NCBI RefSeq assembly: GCF_017741815.1
Contig: NZ_JAGHMF010000016.1
Span: 62,001-126,000, forward strand
Origin: Rhizobium sp. 16-488-2b
Lineage (GTDB): Bacteria > Pseudomonadota > Alphaproteobacteria > Rhizobiales > Rhizobiaceae
DNA length: 64,000 nucleotides
Direction of reading: 5' to 3'
Below the pieces are notes generated by a model. The model saw only the letters and a program-made list of their open reading frames with translations, was not told where the DNA came from and did no database searches. Made by a program: the position numbers and the translations under genes. Below are positions 1-8,545 of this stretch, piece by piece. How positions within the stretch are numbered: position 1 is the stretch's first letter; each line of letters opens with the position of its first letter.

Positions 1-234
1 GCCGGTGGTCCCCCGGCAGAAGCGTCACCCGATAGCCGTTCGGCGTGATCGCGACGCTCTTCGGCGGGATCATCTGGCAATCGCCCGTCTCGTTGTCGCC
101 GTTGCAACAATAGGGCTCGTACGCCCAGCCGGATGGGGCGTCATGGGCCTGGCGCCATTGGTCTGGACGCCGGGGATTTGGACACAGGACGAAAAGGCAA
201 TCATCACAACCACAAGAATACTGCGCATCAGCAT
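1..234 (-). pseudogene. Secreted Cys-containing protein, apparently frameshifted, cut by the window edge
   Basis: The reading frame starting at 234 (or ATG 228) gives a convincing export signal (MLMRSILVVVMIAFSS), then runs as low-quality sequence to a stop at 72-70. From about position 151 down to the window edge, the neighbouring frame encodes protein-like sequence with HDAPSGWAYEPYCCNGD, CQMIPP and NGYRVTLLPGD. This resembles small rhizobial periplasmic proteins that start with an HDAPSGW-type block after signal cleavage. Adding one C in the GCGCC run near 150-154 would join the two into a single protein with cleavage before QAHDAPSGW. I therefore read this as one gene with a one-base deletion, either a real mutation or a sequence error. 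The C-terminus lies outside the window. Function unknown. Confidence 0.5.
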
Positions 235-429
235 CTTCTCCGTCGATGAATGCGCCGCCACGCCGATGCGGTTTCCCCTCGTCTCGGCGGCTTTGCATAA
301 AACTGTAATGAAGTCTTGGCATTTCAATGGCGGACAAATTTTCAGGTCTGGGTGCAGAAATAGATCTTGCAACCAAGCGGATAGCCACCGCACTATGCTG
401 CACTGCCAACTCCGGCATGGAGGCTGACC

Positions 430-906
430 GTGCTCAATTCCGTTACAAGGATTATCGCGTTGCTGGCGACCATCGTGATGGCAAGCAATGCCGGCCATGC
501 GGCGCAAATCGAGTTCGCCAGCCTCAAGCCTGGTGCCGTGCAGCCGGCAACGTCATCTGTGGCTCAAGATTTCGACCATATCTGCGTGTTGACGCCCTAT
601 CAGAACACGCTCACCGACGACGTGCCGTACCGTGATCGCGTGAACGAACATCTGGCGAAGATCAAATACCAGGGCGACGAGGGAGACTTGGCGATCGTTC
701 TCGTAAGCGCCGCCAAGGTGAACGTTCTGCATTTCACTCGATCGGATCAGTTTGACATGGACGGATCGATGTTGGCGTCGCCACATATTGCCGGATTGCC
801 CACCCAGTTCCAACCAGCGCGCTGCGCGGATCGCGCCGATGCCAGTTTTGGCAAAATTGAAACACACGGCAGGACCTACATCATTCTGGGGAAGTTGGCC
901 GATTGA
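430..906 (+). CDS. Hypothetical exported protein (158 aa)
   Basis: I do not recognise a family. It starts at GTG 430, and the first 25 residues form a clear signal peptide (hydrophobic LLATIVMA, cleavage near GHA-A). The mature part is about 133 residues, with two Cys spaced for a possible disulfide (CVLTPY near residue 52 and ARCAD near 132). It contains no membrane segment or catalytic motif that I can name. The gene stands alone, divergent from the gene at the left edge and 68 bp before puuD in the same direction, so read-through into puuD is possible. Expected location is the periplasm. Confidence 0.65.
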   Translation: MLNSVTRIIALLATIVMASNAGHAAQIEFASLKPGAVQPATSSVAQDFDHICVLTPYQNTLTDDVPYRDRVNEHLAKIKYQGDEGDLAIVLVSAAKVNVLHFTRSDQFDMDGSMLASPHIAGLPTQFQPARCADRADASFGKIETHGRTYIILGKLAD

Positions 907-974
907 TGCCTCCCCCCTTTTCTCCCGCCCAAACATTCTGCACACTGCTGAATCGGAGAGAATAGGGGAACTGA

Positions 975-2219
975 ATGTATGAATACGCCATAGCGTGGGA
1001 ATGGCTGGCCTTTGCGGCTCGCTGGTTCCACGTCATCACCGCCGTTGCCTGGATCGGCTCGTCCTTTTATTTCATCGCGCTCGATCTCGGCCTGGTGAAG
1101 CGTCCGCATCTGCCCGTCGGCGCCTATGGCGAGGAGTGGCAGGTGCATGGCGGCGGGTTCTACCATATCCAGAAATATCTGGTGGCGCCGGCGCAGATGC
1201 CCGAGCACCTGACCTGGTTCAAATACGAGAGCTATTTCACCTGGCTCTCCGGCTTCCTGATGCTCTGTATCGTCTATTACGGCGGCGCCGATCTGTTCCT
1301 GATCGATCGCCACGTGCTCGATGTCAGCGCCCCCGTGGCGATTGCCATCTCGCTCGCCTCGCTCGCCGTCGGCTGGATCGTCTACGACCTGCTCTGCAAG
1401 TCGCCGATCGGCAAAAACACCTGGGGCCTGATGGTGGTGCTCTATGCGGTGCTGGTCTTCATGGCCTGGGGCTACACGCAGCTTTTCACCGGCCGCGCCG
1501 CCTTCCTGCATCTCGGCGCCTTCACCGCAACGATCATGTCGGCCAACGTCTTCATGATCATCATCCCCAACCAGAAGATCGTCGTGGCGGATCTCATCGC
1601 CGGCCGCACGCCGGATGCGAAATATGGCGCGATCGCCAAGCAGCGCTCGCTGCACAACAACTATCTGACGCTCCCCGTCATCTTCTTCATGCTGTCGAAC
1701 CACTATCCGCTGGCCTTCGGCACGGCCTACAACTGGGTGATCGCGGCGCTGGTCTTCCTGATGGGCGTCACCATCCGCCACTGGTTCAACACTACGCATG
1801 CCCGCAAGGGCCGCCCGACCTGGACGTGGCTGGCGACCGTGATCCTGTTCATCCTGATCATGTGGCTTTCCACCGTCCCCAAGGTGCTGACCGGCGAGAA
1901 GGACGCGGCCGCAGAAGCCGTCGCGCCAGCCTTCCAGCAGTTCGCCGGTGATCCGCACTTTCCCGCCGTCAAGCAGCTTGTCGGCACGCGCTGTTCCATG
2001 TGCCATGCCGCCGAGCCGGTCTATGAAGGCCTGGCGCGGCCACCGAAGAACGTGATCCTCGAAAACGACGCCGAGATCGCGGCCCACGCCCGCGAGATCT
2101 ATATCCAGGCCGGCCGCAGCCACGCCATGCCGCCGGGGAACGTCACCGACATCACGCCCGATGAGCGCAAGCTGCTCGTCGCCTGGTTCGAAAGCGCTGT
2201 CGAGGGCAAACGCGAATGA
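975..2219 (+). CDS. puuD: Membrane-bound urate hydroxylase with C-terminal cytochrome c domain
   Basis: This oxidises urate to 5-hydroxyisourate in the inner membrane, passing electrons to a cytochrome c instead of making peroxide as soluble uricase does. Residues 1 to about 300 contain some eight hydrophobic segments (for example residues 10-35 and 95-115), as in the PuuD/DUF989 family. The C-terminal 80 residues are a small cytochrome c with the heme motif CSMCH at about 340-344 and a likely distal Met at about 385 (SHAMPPGN). At 414 aa it is full length for the family. The context agrees: guaD lies just downstream, and uraH, uraD, puuE and allA lie within 10 kb. The stop overlaps the next gene by four bases (ATGA). 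The call rests on domain layout and context. Confidence 0.9.
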   Translation: MYEYAIAWEWLAFAARWFHVITAVAWIGSSFYFIALDLGLVKRPHLPVGAYGEEWQVHGGGFYHIQKYLVAPAQMPEHLTWFKYESYFTWLSGFLMLCIVYYGGADLFLIDRHVLDVSAPVAIAISLASLAVGWIVYDLLCKSPIGKNTWGLMVVLYAVLVFMAWGYTQLFTGRAAFLHLGAFTATIMSANVFMIIIPNQKIVVADLIAGRTPDAKYGAIAKQRSLHNNYLTLPVIFFMLSNHYPLAFGTAYNWVIAALVFLMGVTIRHWFNTTHARKGRPTWTWLATVILFILIMWLSTVPKVLTGEKDAAAEAVAPAFQQFAGDPHFPAVKQLVGTRCSMCHAAEPVYEGLARPPKNVILENDAEIAAHAREIYIQAGRSHAMPPGNVTDITPDERKLLVAWFESAVEGKRE

Positions 2220-2701
2220 TCAAAGGCCTCCGCCCCCTGCTTCTGGCCAATCTTATCGCCCTCTCAGGGCAGGCATGGACGGAAGCGCGGGCCGAAGAGG
2301 CCATTGCAAAACAGGAAGAGGTGAAGACGACAGGCACCGTGCCTCCAAACATCTCTGGCGACATCACCGCCCCCACCGATCTCTGGGGCGAGGTCAATGT
2401 GCTGGGCACCGGCCCCTTCTGGGCGCTCAGCATCCGCGAGGGTCAGATCACCTTCAGCCGCGCAGGCAAGAACGACGTCATCACCGTAAACCCCGGCCCG
2501 ATGGCGATGACTGAAGACAGCGCCACATGGACCATCACTCACCCGCCGCAGCACTACACGCTGACAGTCACCAAAGAGACCTGCGTCGACGGCGCATCCG
2601 CGAAGCGCTACGATCTCGCGGCAAAGCTGGTATTTCAGGGCAGGACGTTATACGGCTGCGCCGCATCGGTGGCGGCCCTCCCCGCCAAGCCGGGGCCTTG
2701 A
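2216..2701 (+). CDS. Exported COG3650-like protein, translationally coupled to puuD
   Basis: The start ATG overlaps the puuD stop, so translation is coupled. Residues 1-26 are a signal peptide ending near TEARA. The mature domain (about 45-155) has GPFWALSI, a Cys-containing ETCVDG strand and a late LYGCA motif. That pattern fits the small COG3650 / META-like beta-barrel family of periplasmic proteins, with the two Cys probably forming a disulfide. Its biochemical role is unknown. Coupling to a membrane urate hydroxylase with a periplasmic-type cytochrome domain suggests an accessory role for PuuD, which is inference only. No terminator separates it from guaD 43 bp downstream. Confidence 0.7.
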   Translation: MIKGLRPLLLANLIALSGQAWTEARAEEAIAKQEEVKTTGTVPPNISGDITAPTDLWGEVNVLGTGPFWALSIREGQITFSRAGKNDVITVNPGPMAMTEDSATWTITHPPQHYTLTVTKETCVDGASAKRYDLAAKLVFQGRTLYGCAASVAALPAKPGP

Positions 2702-2744
2702 GCCCACTCTGACGACGACACGCAATCGATAAAGGCGAACGCCC

Positions 2745-4052
2745 ATGACCCAAACCCTCCTCCGCGGCCGCCTGCTCTCCTTCGTAAGCGAACCTCAGAG
2801 CCTGACAGACAGCGAAAGCTATCGCTACGAGACCGACGGTGGCCTGTTGATGGACAACGGCGTCATCGTCGAAAGCGGCCCCTATGCCGAGGTCAAGGCC
2901 AAGGCCGCAGCCGATGCGGTCGAGATCGACCACCGCCCGCATCTGATCATGCCGGGGTTCATCGACATGCACCTGCATTTTCCCCAGATGCAGGTGATCG
3001 CCTCCTATGCCGCCAATCTTCTCGAATGGCTGAACACCTACACCTTCCCCGAGGAATGCCGCTTCGTCGAAAGCGCCCATGCTCAGCGTATTGCCACGCA
3101 TTTCTACGACGAACTGATCCGCCACGGCACGACGACGGCGGTCGCCTACTGCTCCGTCCACAAGACCTCCGCCGACGCCTTCTTCGCGGAAGCCATGAGG
3201 CGCAACATGCGCATGATCGGCGGCAAGGTGATGATGGACCGCAACGCCCCGCAGGGCCTGCTCGACACACCCCAGATGGGCTATGACGAAACCCGAGAGA
3301 TCATCGCCGAGTGGCACGGCAAGGGCCGGAACCACGTCGCCATCACCCCGCGCTTCGCCATCACCTCGACGCCCGCCCAGATGGAAGCGACGCAGGCGCT
3401 CGCCCGCGAATTCCCCGACCTGCACATCCAGACGCATCTCTCCGAGAACCACGACGAGATCAAGTTCACCTGCGAGCTCTATCCCGACGCGATCGACTAC
3501 ACCGATATCTACGCCCGCTACGGCCTGCTCGGCGACAAGACCCTTTTCGGCCACTGCATCCACCTGTCGGAGCGCGAGGCGGACGCGATGAGCGAGGCCG
3601 GCGCAATCGCCGTCCACTGCCCGACCTCCAACCTCTTCCTCGGCTCCGGCCTTTTCCCGCTGAAGGCGCTGATGCGCCGCGACAAGCCGGTCCGCATCGG
3701 CGTCGCCACCGATATCGGCGGCGGCTCGAGCTATTCCATGCTGCGCACCATGGACGAGGCCTACAAGATCCAGCAGCTGCTCGGCGAGCGCCTGAACCCG
3801 CTGGAAAGCTACTACCTGATGACGCTCGGCAACGCCCAATCCCTCTCGCTTTCCGACCGCATCGGCACGCTCGACAAGGGCACCGATGCCGACGTGGTAA
3901 TCCTCAACGCCGCCGCGACACCGGCCATGGCGCTGAAGATGGAAGTGGTGAAAACGCTACCGGAAGAACTCTTCCTGCTGCAGACCATGGGCGACGACCG
4001 CGCCATCGTCGAGACCTATGTCGCCGGCGTGGCGGCGAAGGCGGTGCTTTAG
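2745..4052 (+). CDS. guaD: Guanine deaminase
   Basis: This cytoplasmic zinc enzyme hydrolyses guanine to xanthine and ammonia, feeding xanthine into urate formation. It is a full-length amidohydrolase of 435 aa. The metal-binding HxH sits at His76/His78 in PGFIDMHLHFP. Further conserved blocks are QTHLSENHDEI, FGHCIHLSE and the metal Asp in ATDIGGGSSYSML. RBS AAAGGCGAA precedes ATG 2745. It follows puuD and the small exported gene in the same direction, probably as a puuD-orf-guaD operon. The 3' end overlaps the convergent reductase gene by 4 bp. Confidence 0.95.
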   Translation: MTQTLLRGRLLSFVSEPQSLTDSESYRYETDGGLLMDNGVIVESGPYAEVKAKAAADAVEIDHRPHLIMPGFIDMHLHFPQMQVIASYAANLLEWLNTYTFPEECRFVESAHAQRIATHFYDELIRHGTTTAVAYCSVHKTSADAFFAEAMRRNMRMIGGKVMMDRNAPQGLLDTPQMGYDETREIIAEWHGKGRNHVAITPRFAITSTPAQMEATQALAREFPDLHIQTHLSENHDEIKFTCELYPDAIDYTDIYARYGLLGDKTLFGHCIHLSEREADAMSEAGAIAVHCPTSNLFLGSGLFPLKALMRRDKPVRIGVATDIGGGSSYSMLRTMDEAYKIQQLLGERLNPLESYYLMTLGNAQSLSLSDRIGTLDKGTDADVVILNAAATPAMALKMEVVKTLPEELFLLQTMGDDRAIVETYVAGVAAKAVL

Positions 4053-4645
4053 ACCCGCCGATAGACCTGCGCGATGGCGCCCTTGGGAAACACGCGCGTG
4101 CTCATCAGCTGCAGCTTCCTCGGCTGCGCCAGATCGGAGAAGATCGGCTGGCCGCGACCGAGCGCCAGCGGATAGACCATCAGCATGTATTGATCGACCA
4201 GATCATGGGCGATGAGGCTGCGCGCGAAGGTGGCGCCGCCATGGGCGATGATCGGCTTGCCGTCTTCCGCCTTCAGCCTGGCGATTTCCTCGGCGAGATC
4301 GCCGCTCGCCAAGTAGGCTTTGCTCCAGCTATCGGCGCCGGGTTGCAGCTCGCCTGATGGCGCCGCGTCGATCGCCTTCGGCAGGATCGCCGCGCCCTTC
4401 TTCGAAAACACCGCCTTGGGGATCTGGTTCATCGCGGGTGCGAAGATGTTGGTCGATGTCGGCCAGAAGCGCGCCATTCCCTCGAAGGTGCGGCTGCCCA
4501 TGATGTGCAGGCTGGCATTTGAGGCGTTCTCGACCTTCCAGGCGATCGCTTCCTCGTCGCCGGTGAAAACCCATTCGGTCTCACCCTCGGGGCCGCTGAC
4601 AAAACCGTCGAGCGTCATCGCCATGGCCAGGATCAACTCTCGCAT
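4049..4645 (-). CDS. Dihydrofolate reductase-family (RibD C-terminal-like) protein
   Basis: This 198-residue cytoplasmic protein has the RibD C-terminal / DHFR fold of the YyaP/YwjB type. The N-terminus MRELILAMAMTLDGFVSGPE is typical: a beta strand, then a SxDGF-like loop. GSRTFEGMARFWP and the late GGATFARSL block match NADPH-binding parts of the family. The substrate is unknown, and members are often annotated simply as dihydrofolate reductase family. I chose ATG 4645 because AGAGGAGGAA lies just upstream; an earlier in-frame Met at 4747 lacks this. Monocistronic, convergent with guaD. Confidence 0.85.
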   Translation of the reverse strand: MRELILAMAMTLDGFVSGPEGETEWVFTGDEEAIAWKVENASNASLHIMGSRTFEGMARFWPTSTNIFAPAMNQIPKAVFSKKGAAILPKAIDAAPSGELQPGADSWSKAYLASGDLAEEIARLKAEDGKPIIAHGGATFARSLIAHDLVDQYMLMVYPLALGRGQPIFSDLAQPRKLQLMSTRVFPKGAIAQVYRRV

Positions 4646-4743
4646 TGCTTCCTCCTCTTGTGTTCTCCCCAAGGACGGCGACAGCCTAGCTATTCCGACA
4701 TCCGCCGAACCGGAAATGCACATTTGCCAGCCAACGATCATCG

Positions 4744-5580
4744 TCAACGCTCGCGCAGCGCATCCATCACCGCCCGCACCAGCGGCACATCCTTGATGTC
4801 GCTATGGACGACAAGCCACAGATCGCGCGTGATATCGGCGCCATCGAGATCAAGCCGCGCCAACCCCTGGCCTTCTGCCATGAAATCGGGCAGCAGCGCC
4901 ACGCCGCCGCCGGCCTTGACCGCCGCCACCTGAAACTCCAGCGTCGAGGCCCGGATCGCGACCGGCCGACCGGCGGCGATCTCCGCCAGCCGCTCCTCCT
5001 GCGGCGACGACGCCATCCCCTCATCATAGCCGATGAACGTCCAGTCGCGCGCGTTAACCGCCTCGGCATAGCCTGATGCCGCGTAGGCATGGAAACCCAC
5101 TTCACCGATCTTGGAGACAGTCAGATCGCCGCTCTCAGGCCGATTGAGGCGCACGGCGATATCGGCCTCCCGTCGCCCGAGCGAGGCATAGCGCGTTTCG
5201 CCGATGAGCGTGACGCGGATACCGGGATGACGCGCTCTCAGCCGCACCAAAGGCGGCGCCAGAACCGCGCCCGCATAGGCTGGCGGCGCGCTGATGCGGA
5301 CCTCGCCGACATGGCTTTGATCGGCACCAATACCGCCGCGCGCGATCGTCATGGCATCGGCGCTCATGCGCTCGGCGATCGCGGCAACACGCACGCCCTC
5401 CGCCGTTAGCAGAATTCGCCGCCCGCGCCGGTCAACCAGCTTGGCGCCGATCTCGCGCTCCAGATGCGCCACGCGCCGCGATACCGTCGCATGCTCGACC
5501 CCAAGCGCCCGCGCGGCCGCCGATAAGGTTCCAAGTTGCGACAGCGCCAGCAGATGGCGCAGATCTTCCCAATCCAACAT
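4744..5580 (-). CDS. LysR-family transcriptional regulator
   Basis: The N-terminal winged helix-turn-helix spans residues 1-65 (LSAAARALGVEHATVSRRV). An effector-binding domain follows (about 90-278). At 278 aa it is slightly short for the family but complete. It belongs to the group with the HATVSRRVAHLE recognition helix, which often controls a neighbouring oxidoreductase. It is divergent from the quinone oxidoreductase gene, with 97 bp between start codons, so that gene is the likeliest target. The inducer is unknown. Confidence 0.93.
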   Translation of the reverse strand: MLDWEDLRHLLALSQLGTLSAAARALGVEHATVSRRVAHLEREIGAKLVDRRGRRILLTAEGVRVAAIAERMSADAMTIARGGIGADQSHVGEVRISAPPAYAGAVLAPPLVRLRARHPGIRVTLIGETRYASLGRREADIAVRLNRPESGDLTVSKIGEVGFHAYAASGYAEAVNARDWTFIGYDEGMASSPQEERLAEIAAGRPVAIRASTLEFQVAAVKAGGGVALLPDFMAEGQGLARLDLDGADITRDLWLVVHSDIKDVPLVRAVMDALRER

Positions 5581-5677
5581 TGATCATTTTTTCCCAACTG
5601 ATGTGAGATCATAGGGAATTTTCAATCACGCAGCCATCCCCCATCTTCGGCGCCAGACAGGCACAGGAGATCGGAAT

Positions 5678-6646
5678 ATGGATATCGCAATCACCCTCAC
5701 GACCCCTGGCGGCATCGAGCAACTGACGGTTACCCCGCAAGAACCGCAGGCGCCGGGGCCAAACGAGATACGCATCCGCCACGACGCCATCGGCGTCAAC
5801 TTCCTGGATATCTATCATCGCAAGGGCCTCTATCCGCTCCCCACCTACCCCGCCGTCATCGGCGCCGAGGGTGCTGGCGTGGTCGAGGCGGTCGGCCCCG
5901 AGGTGACGGCGGTCTCTCCCGGCGACCGCGTCGTCTATATGGGCGCGCCCGTCGGCGCCTACGCCTCGACGCGCCTGCTACCGGCCCATCGCGCCATCCG
6001 ACTGCCCGATGATGTCGGCTCGAAACAGGCTGCCGCCATGATGCTCAAGGGCATGACGGCCTATATGCTGCTCCACCGGATCCACACGGTGACGCCTGAA
6101 AGCACGATCCTGGTGCACGCCGCCGCCGGCGGTCTCGGCACGCTTCTGGTGTGCTGGGCCAAGCACCTCGGCGCCACTGTCATCGGCACGGTGAGCAATC
6201 AGGAGAAAGCGGCACTGGCCAGAGAGAACGGCGCCGACCATCTGGTGATTGGCCGCGAGGCCGATCTGGTCGCAGACGTCATGGCGCTGACATCAGGGCG
6301 CGGTGTCGATGTCGGCTATGATGGTATAGGCGGCGCGATGCTGGCGAAGACCATCCAGTGCATCCGCCCTTTCGGCATGGCCGCGGGCTTTGGCCAGGCA
6401 GCGGGGCCGATACCGCCTGTGGCGATCGAGGCGCTGCGCCCGAACAAGTCATTGTCGCACCCGAGCATCATGGCGGCGAGCACCGATCCGGACTTCTACC
6501 TGGAGGCGGCCACGGCGACGATCGAGGCTATCCGGCTCGGCATTCTCACGCTTCCCACCCGCGAATTCGCCCTTTCCGATGCCGCCGCGGCCCACACCGA
6601 ACTGGAGGCCGGACGGAGCAGCGGCAGCCTGTTGCTGATCCCGTAA
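5678..6646 (+). CDS. NADPH:quinone oxidoreductase (zinc-independent MDR family)
   Basis: At 322 aa it has the usual quinone oxidoreductase layout: an N-terminal GroES-like domain (1-125) and a Rossmann domain with the NADPH-binding AAAGGLGTLLVCWAKHLGA around 147-165. No catalytic or structural zinc Cys cluster is visible, as expected for Qor-type enzymes. It reduces quinones or related electrophiles in the cytoplasm. RBS AGGAGAT lies upstream of ATG 5678. It is divergent from a LysR regulator, suggesting induction by a LysR ligand. Exact substrate unknown. Confidence 0.9.
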   Translation: MDIAITLTTPGGIEQLTVTPQEPQAPGPNEIRIRHDAIGVNFLDIYHRKGLYPLPTYPAVIGAEGAGVVEAVGPEVTAVSPGDRVVYMGAPVGAYASTRLLPAHRAIRLPDDVGSKQAAAMMLKGMTAYMLLHRIHTVTPESTILVHAAAGGLGTLLVCWAKHLGATVIGTVSNQEKAALARENGADHLVIGREADLVADVMALTSGRGVDVGYDGIGGAMLAKTIQCIRPFGMAAGFGQAAGPIPPVAIEALRPNKSLSHPSIMAASTDPDFYLEAATATIEAIRLGILTLPTREFALSDAAAAHTELEAGRSSGSLLLIP

Positions 6647-6739
6647 ACGGGCTTCGACGCGGGCGAGAAAGATACCGTTTCGGATGTAAATTATATGTGA
6701 TATGGCCGGTTGCATTATTCAGATGTGAAAGTCTTATCC

Positions 6740-7882
6740 ATGACCAAACCTCTCACCATTGCCGATCTGAAATCGCTCGCCCAGCGCCGTGTCCCCAAGA
6801 TGTTCTTCGACTACGCCGATTCCGGCGCCTGGACGGAACAGACCTACCGCGCCAACGAGAGCGATTTCGCCAAGATCGGCCTGCGTCAGCGCGTGCTCGT
6901 CGACATGACGAACCGCACGCTCGAGACGACGATGGTGGGCCAGAAGGTCTCGATGCCGGTCGCTCTCGCTCCGACGGGCATGACCGGCATGCAGCACGCC
7001 GACGGCGAGATGCTGGCGGCGCAGGCGGCCGAAGAGGCGGGCGTTCCCTTCACGCTGTCGACCATGAGCATCTGCTCGATCGAGGATGTCGCCTCGGTGA
7101 CGACCAAGCCCTTCTGGTTCCAGCTTTATGTCATGAAGGACAAGGACTTCGTGCTGAGCCTGATCAACCGCGCCAAGGCCGCCAAGTGCTCGGCTCTGGT
7201 CTTGACCGCCGACCTGCAGATCCTCGGCCAGCGCCACAAGGACCTGCGCAACGGCCTTTCGGCGCCGCCGAAATTCACGCCCAAGCACATCTGGCAGATG
7301 GCGACGCGGCCCTTCTGGTGCCTCGACATGCTGCAGACCAAGCGCCGCGGCTTCGGCAACATCGTTGGCCACGCCAAGAACGTCTCCGATCTCTCCTCGC
7401 TCTCCGTCTGGACGGCGGAGCAGTTCGACCCTCAGCTCTCCTGGGCCGATGTTTCTTGGATCAAGGAACAGTGGGGCGGCCCGCTGATCATCAAGGGCAT
7501 CTGCGACGTCGAGGATGCGAAGGCGGCTGCCGACACCGGCGCCGACGCCATCATCGTCTCCAACCACGGCGGCCGCCAGCTCGACGGCGCCCCCTCTTCG
7601 ATCAGCATGCTGCCCGGTATAGTCGACGCCGTCGGCGACAGGATCGAAGTGCACCTCGACGGCGGCATCCGCTCCGGCCAGGACGTGCTGAAGGCCGTGG
7701 CGCTCGGTGCCAAAGGCACCTACATCGGCCGCCCGTTCCTCTATGGCCTCGGCGCCATGGGCAAGGAAGGCGTTTCGCTTACGCTCAACATCCTGCGCAA
7801 GGAGATGGACGTGACCATGGCGCTCTGCGGCAAGCGCGACATCAAGGACGTGAACTCGTCGATCATCGCGGGACGGCAGTAG
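6740..7882 (+). CDS. lldD: L-lactate dehydrogenase (FMN alpha-hydroxy acid dehydrogenase)
   Basis: This FMN enzyme oxidises L-lactate to pyruvate at the inner face of the membrane and passes electrons to the respiratory chain. The family signature SNHGGRQLDGAPSS, with its catalytic His and Arg, lies near residue 273. VHLDGGIRSGQDVLKA and GRPFLYGLGAMG complete the FMN phosphate site. I start it at ATG 6740 (MTKPLTIADLK, 380 aa, the usual length) rather than at in-frame ATG 6710. An alternative is another L-2-hydroxy acid, but the sequence is very LldD-like. The hicAB promoter begins eight bases after its stop codon. Confidence 0.92.
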   Translation: MTKPLTIADLKSLAQRRVPKMFFDYADSGAWTEQTYRANESDFAKIGLRQRVLVDMTNRTLETTMVGQKVSMPVALAPTGMTGMQHADGEMLAAQAAEEAGVPFTLSTMSICSIEDVASVTTKPFWFQLYVMKDKDFVLSLINRAKAAKCSALVLTADLQILGQRHKDLRNGLSAPPKFTPKHIWQMATRPFWCLDMLQTKRRGFGNIVGHAKNVSDLSSLSVWTAEQFDPQLSWADVSWIKEQWGGPLIIKGICDVEDAKAAADTGADAIIVSNHGGRQLDGAPSSISMLPGIVDAVGDRIEVHLDGGIRSGQDVLKAVALGAKGTYIGRPFLYGLGAMGKEGVSLTLNILRKEMDVTMALCGKRDIKDVNSSIIAGRQ

Positions 7883-7889
7883 GCGCGAT

Positions 7890-7920
7890 TTGAATTATAC
7901 ACATCATTGTGTATAATTCA
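7890..7920 (+). promoter_or_regulatory. hicAB promoter embedded in a perfect inverted repeat
   Basis: Arms TGAATTATACAC (7891-7902) and GTGTATAATTCA (7909-7920) are perfect 12-bp inverted repeats around a 6-base spacer. The same bases hold a near-consensus promoter: TTGAAT at 7890-7895, 16 bp, then TATAAT at 7912-7917. HicB-type antitoxins autoregulate through such palindromes, so this is the likely HicAB operator. The expected transcription start falls one or two bases before the hicA ATG (7926), which would make the mRNA almost leaderless. Confidence 0.7.
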
Positions 7921-7925
7921 GCCCG

Positions 7926-8114
7926 ATGAAGAGCGCCGACGTCATTGCCCTGCTGCTGAAAGCCGGCTGGTTTGAGGTCGGCCATAGGGGCAGCCATGCC
8001 CAGTTCAAACATGCGGACAAGCCAGGCCGCGTGACGGTGCCGCATCCCAAGCGGGACATTCCGATCGGGACGCTGCGCAGCATCGAGAGGCAGTCGGGCC
8101 TGAAGTTGAGGTGA
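7926..8114 (+). CDS. hicA: HicA mRNA-interferase toxin
   Basis: This 62-aa double-stranded-RNA-binding-fold toxin cleaves mRNA and so stops translation. The family core is intact: KAGWFEVGHRGSHAQFKH with catalytic His24 in GSH, then VTVPHPKRDIPIGTLRSI. Full length for HicA. No Shine-Dalgarno sequence fits between the -10 element and ATG 7926, which supports leaderless translation. hicB follows with its ATG 3 bp after the hicA stop. Confidence 0.92.
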   Translation: MKSADVIALLLKAGWFEVGHRGSHAQFKHADKPGRVTVPHPKRDIPIGTLRSIERQSGLKLR

Positions 8115-8116
8115 TC

Positions 8117-8521
8117 ATGCGCAACTATATCGGACTGATCCACAAGGACGCGGAAAGCGACTACGGCGTCTCGTTTCCGGATTTTCCCGGCGCCATCACG
8201 GCCGGCTCGACGCTGGACGAGGCGCGTGAAATGGCCGAGGAAGCCTTGGCTTTTCACGTTGAGGGATTGATCGAGGACGGCGAGACGCTTCCACAACCCT
8301 CCTCGCTCGAAACCGTCATGGCCAACCCGGAGAACAAGGACGGCGTTGCCATCCTCGTCTCGCTGAAAGCCGCCTCAAGCAGGGCCGTGCGCATCAATGT
8401 GACTCTGCCGGAAGACGTTCTGGCCCGTATCGACGCCGTCGCTGCCGCTGCCGGCCTGTCACGCTCGGCCTTTCTCGCCAAGGCCGCGAAGCGCGAAATC
8501 GAACGCAACGCGGCGGCTTAG
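8117..8521 (+). CDS. hicB: HicB antitoxin
   Basis: This neutralises HicA and represses the operon. Residues 1-70 are the degenerate RNase H-like HicB fold (YIGLIHKDAESDYGVSFPDFPGAITAGSTLDEA). Residues about 95-134 form a ribbon-helix-helix DNA-binding domain (RINVTLPEDVLARIDAVAAAAGLSRSAF without a break). At 134 aa it is of the long, DNA-binding HicB class. ATG 8117 has GAGGTG five bases upstream; an overlapping GTG at 8111 is the alternative start. It ends 24 bp from a convergent orphan antitoxin gene. Confidence 0.92.
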   Translation: MRNYIGLIHKDAESDYGVSFPDFPGAITAGSTLDEAREMAEEALAFHVEGLIEDGETLPQPSSLETVMANPENKDGVAILVSLKAASSRAVRINVTLPEDVLARIDAVAAAAGLSRSAFLAKAAKREIERNAAA

Positions 8522-8545
8522 CTCAGCGCCGACCGGCTGACGCCT

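Noticed and set aside
876..2123. Long open frames antisense to puuD, guaD, the hybrid kinase, rhlE and others, some over 900 codons
   Set aside because: They mirror the codon bias of the true genes in GC-rich DNA, have Arg/Pro/Ala or Asp/His-rich composition and match no recognisable domain.
2702..2744. A purine riboswitch before guaD
   Set aside because: The gap is only 43 bp and shows no such fold.
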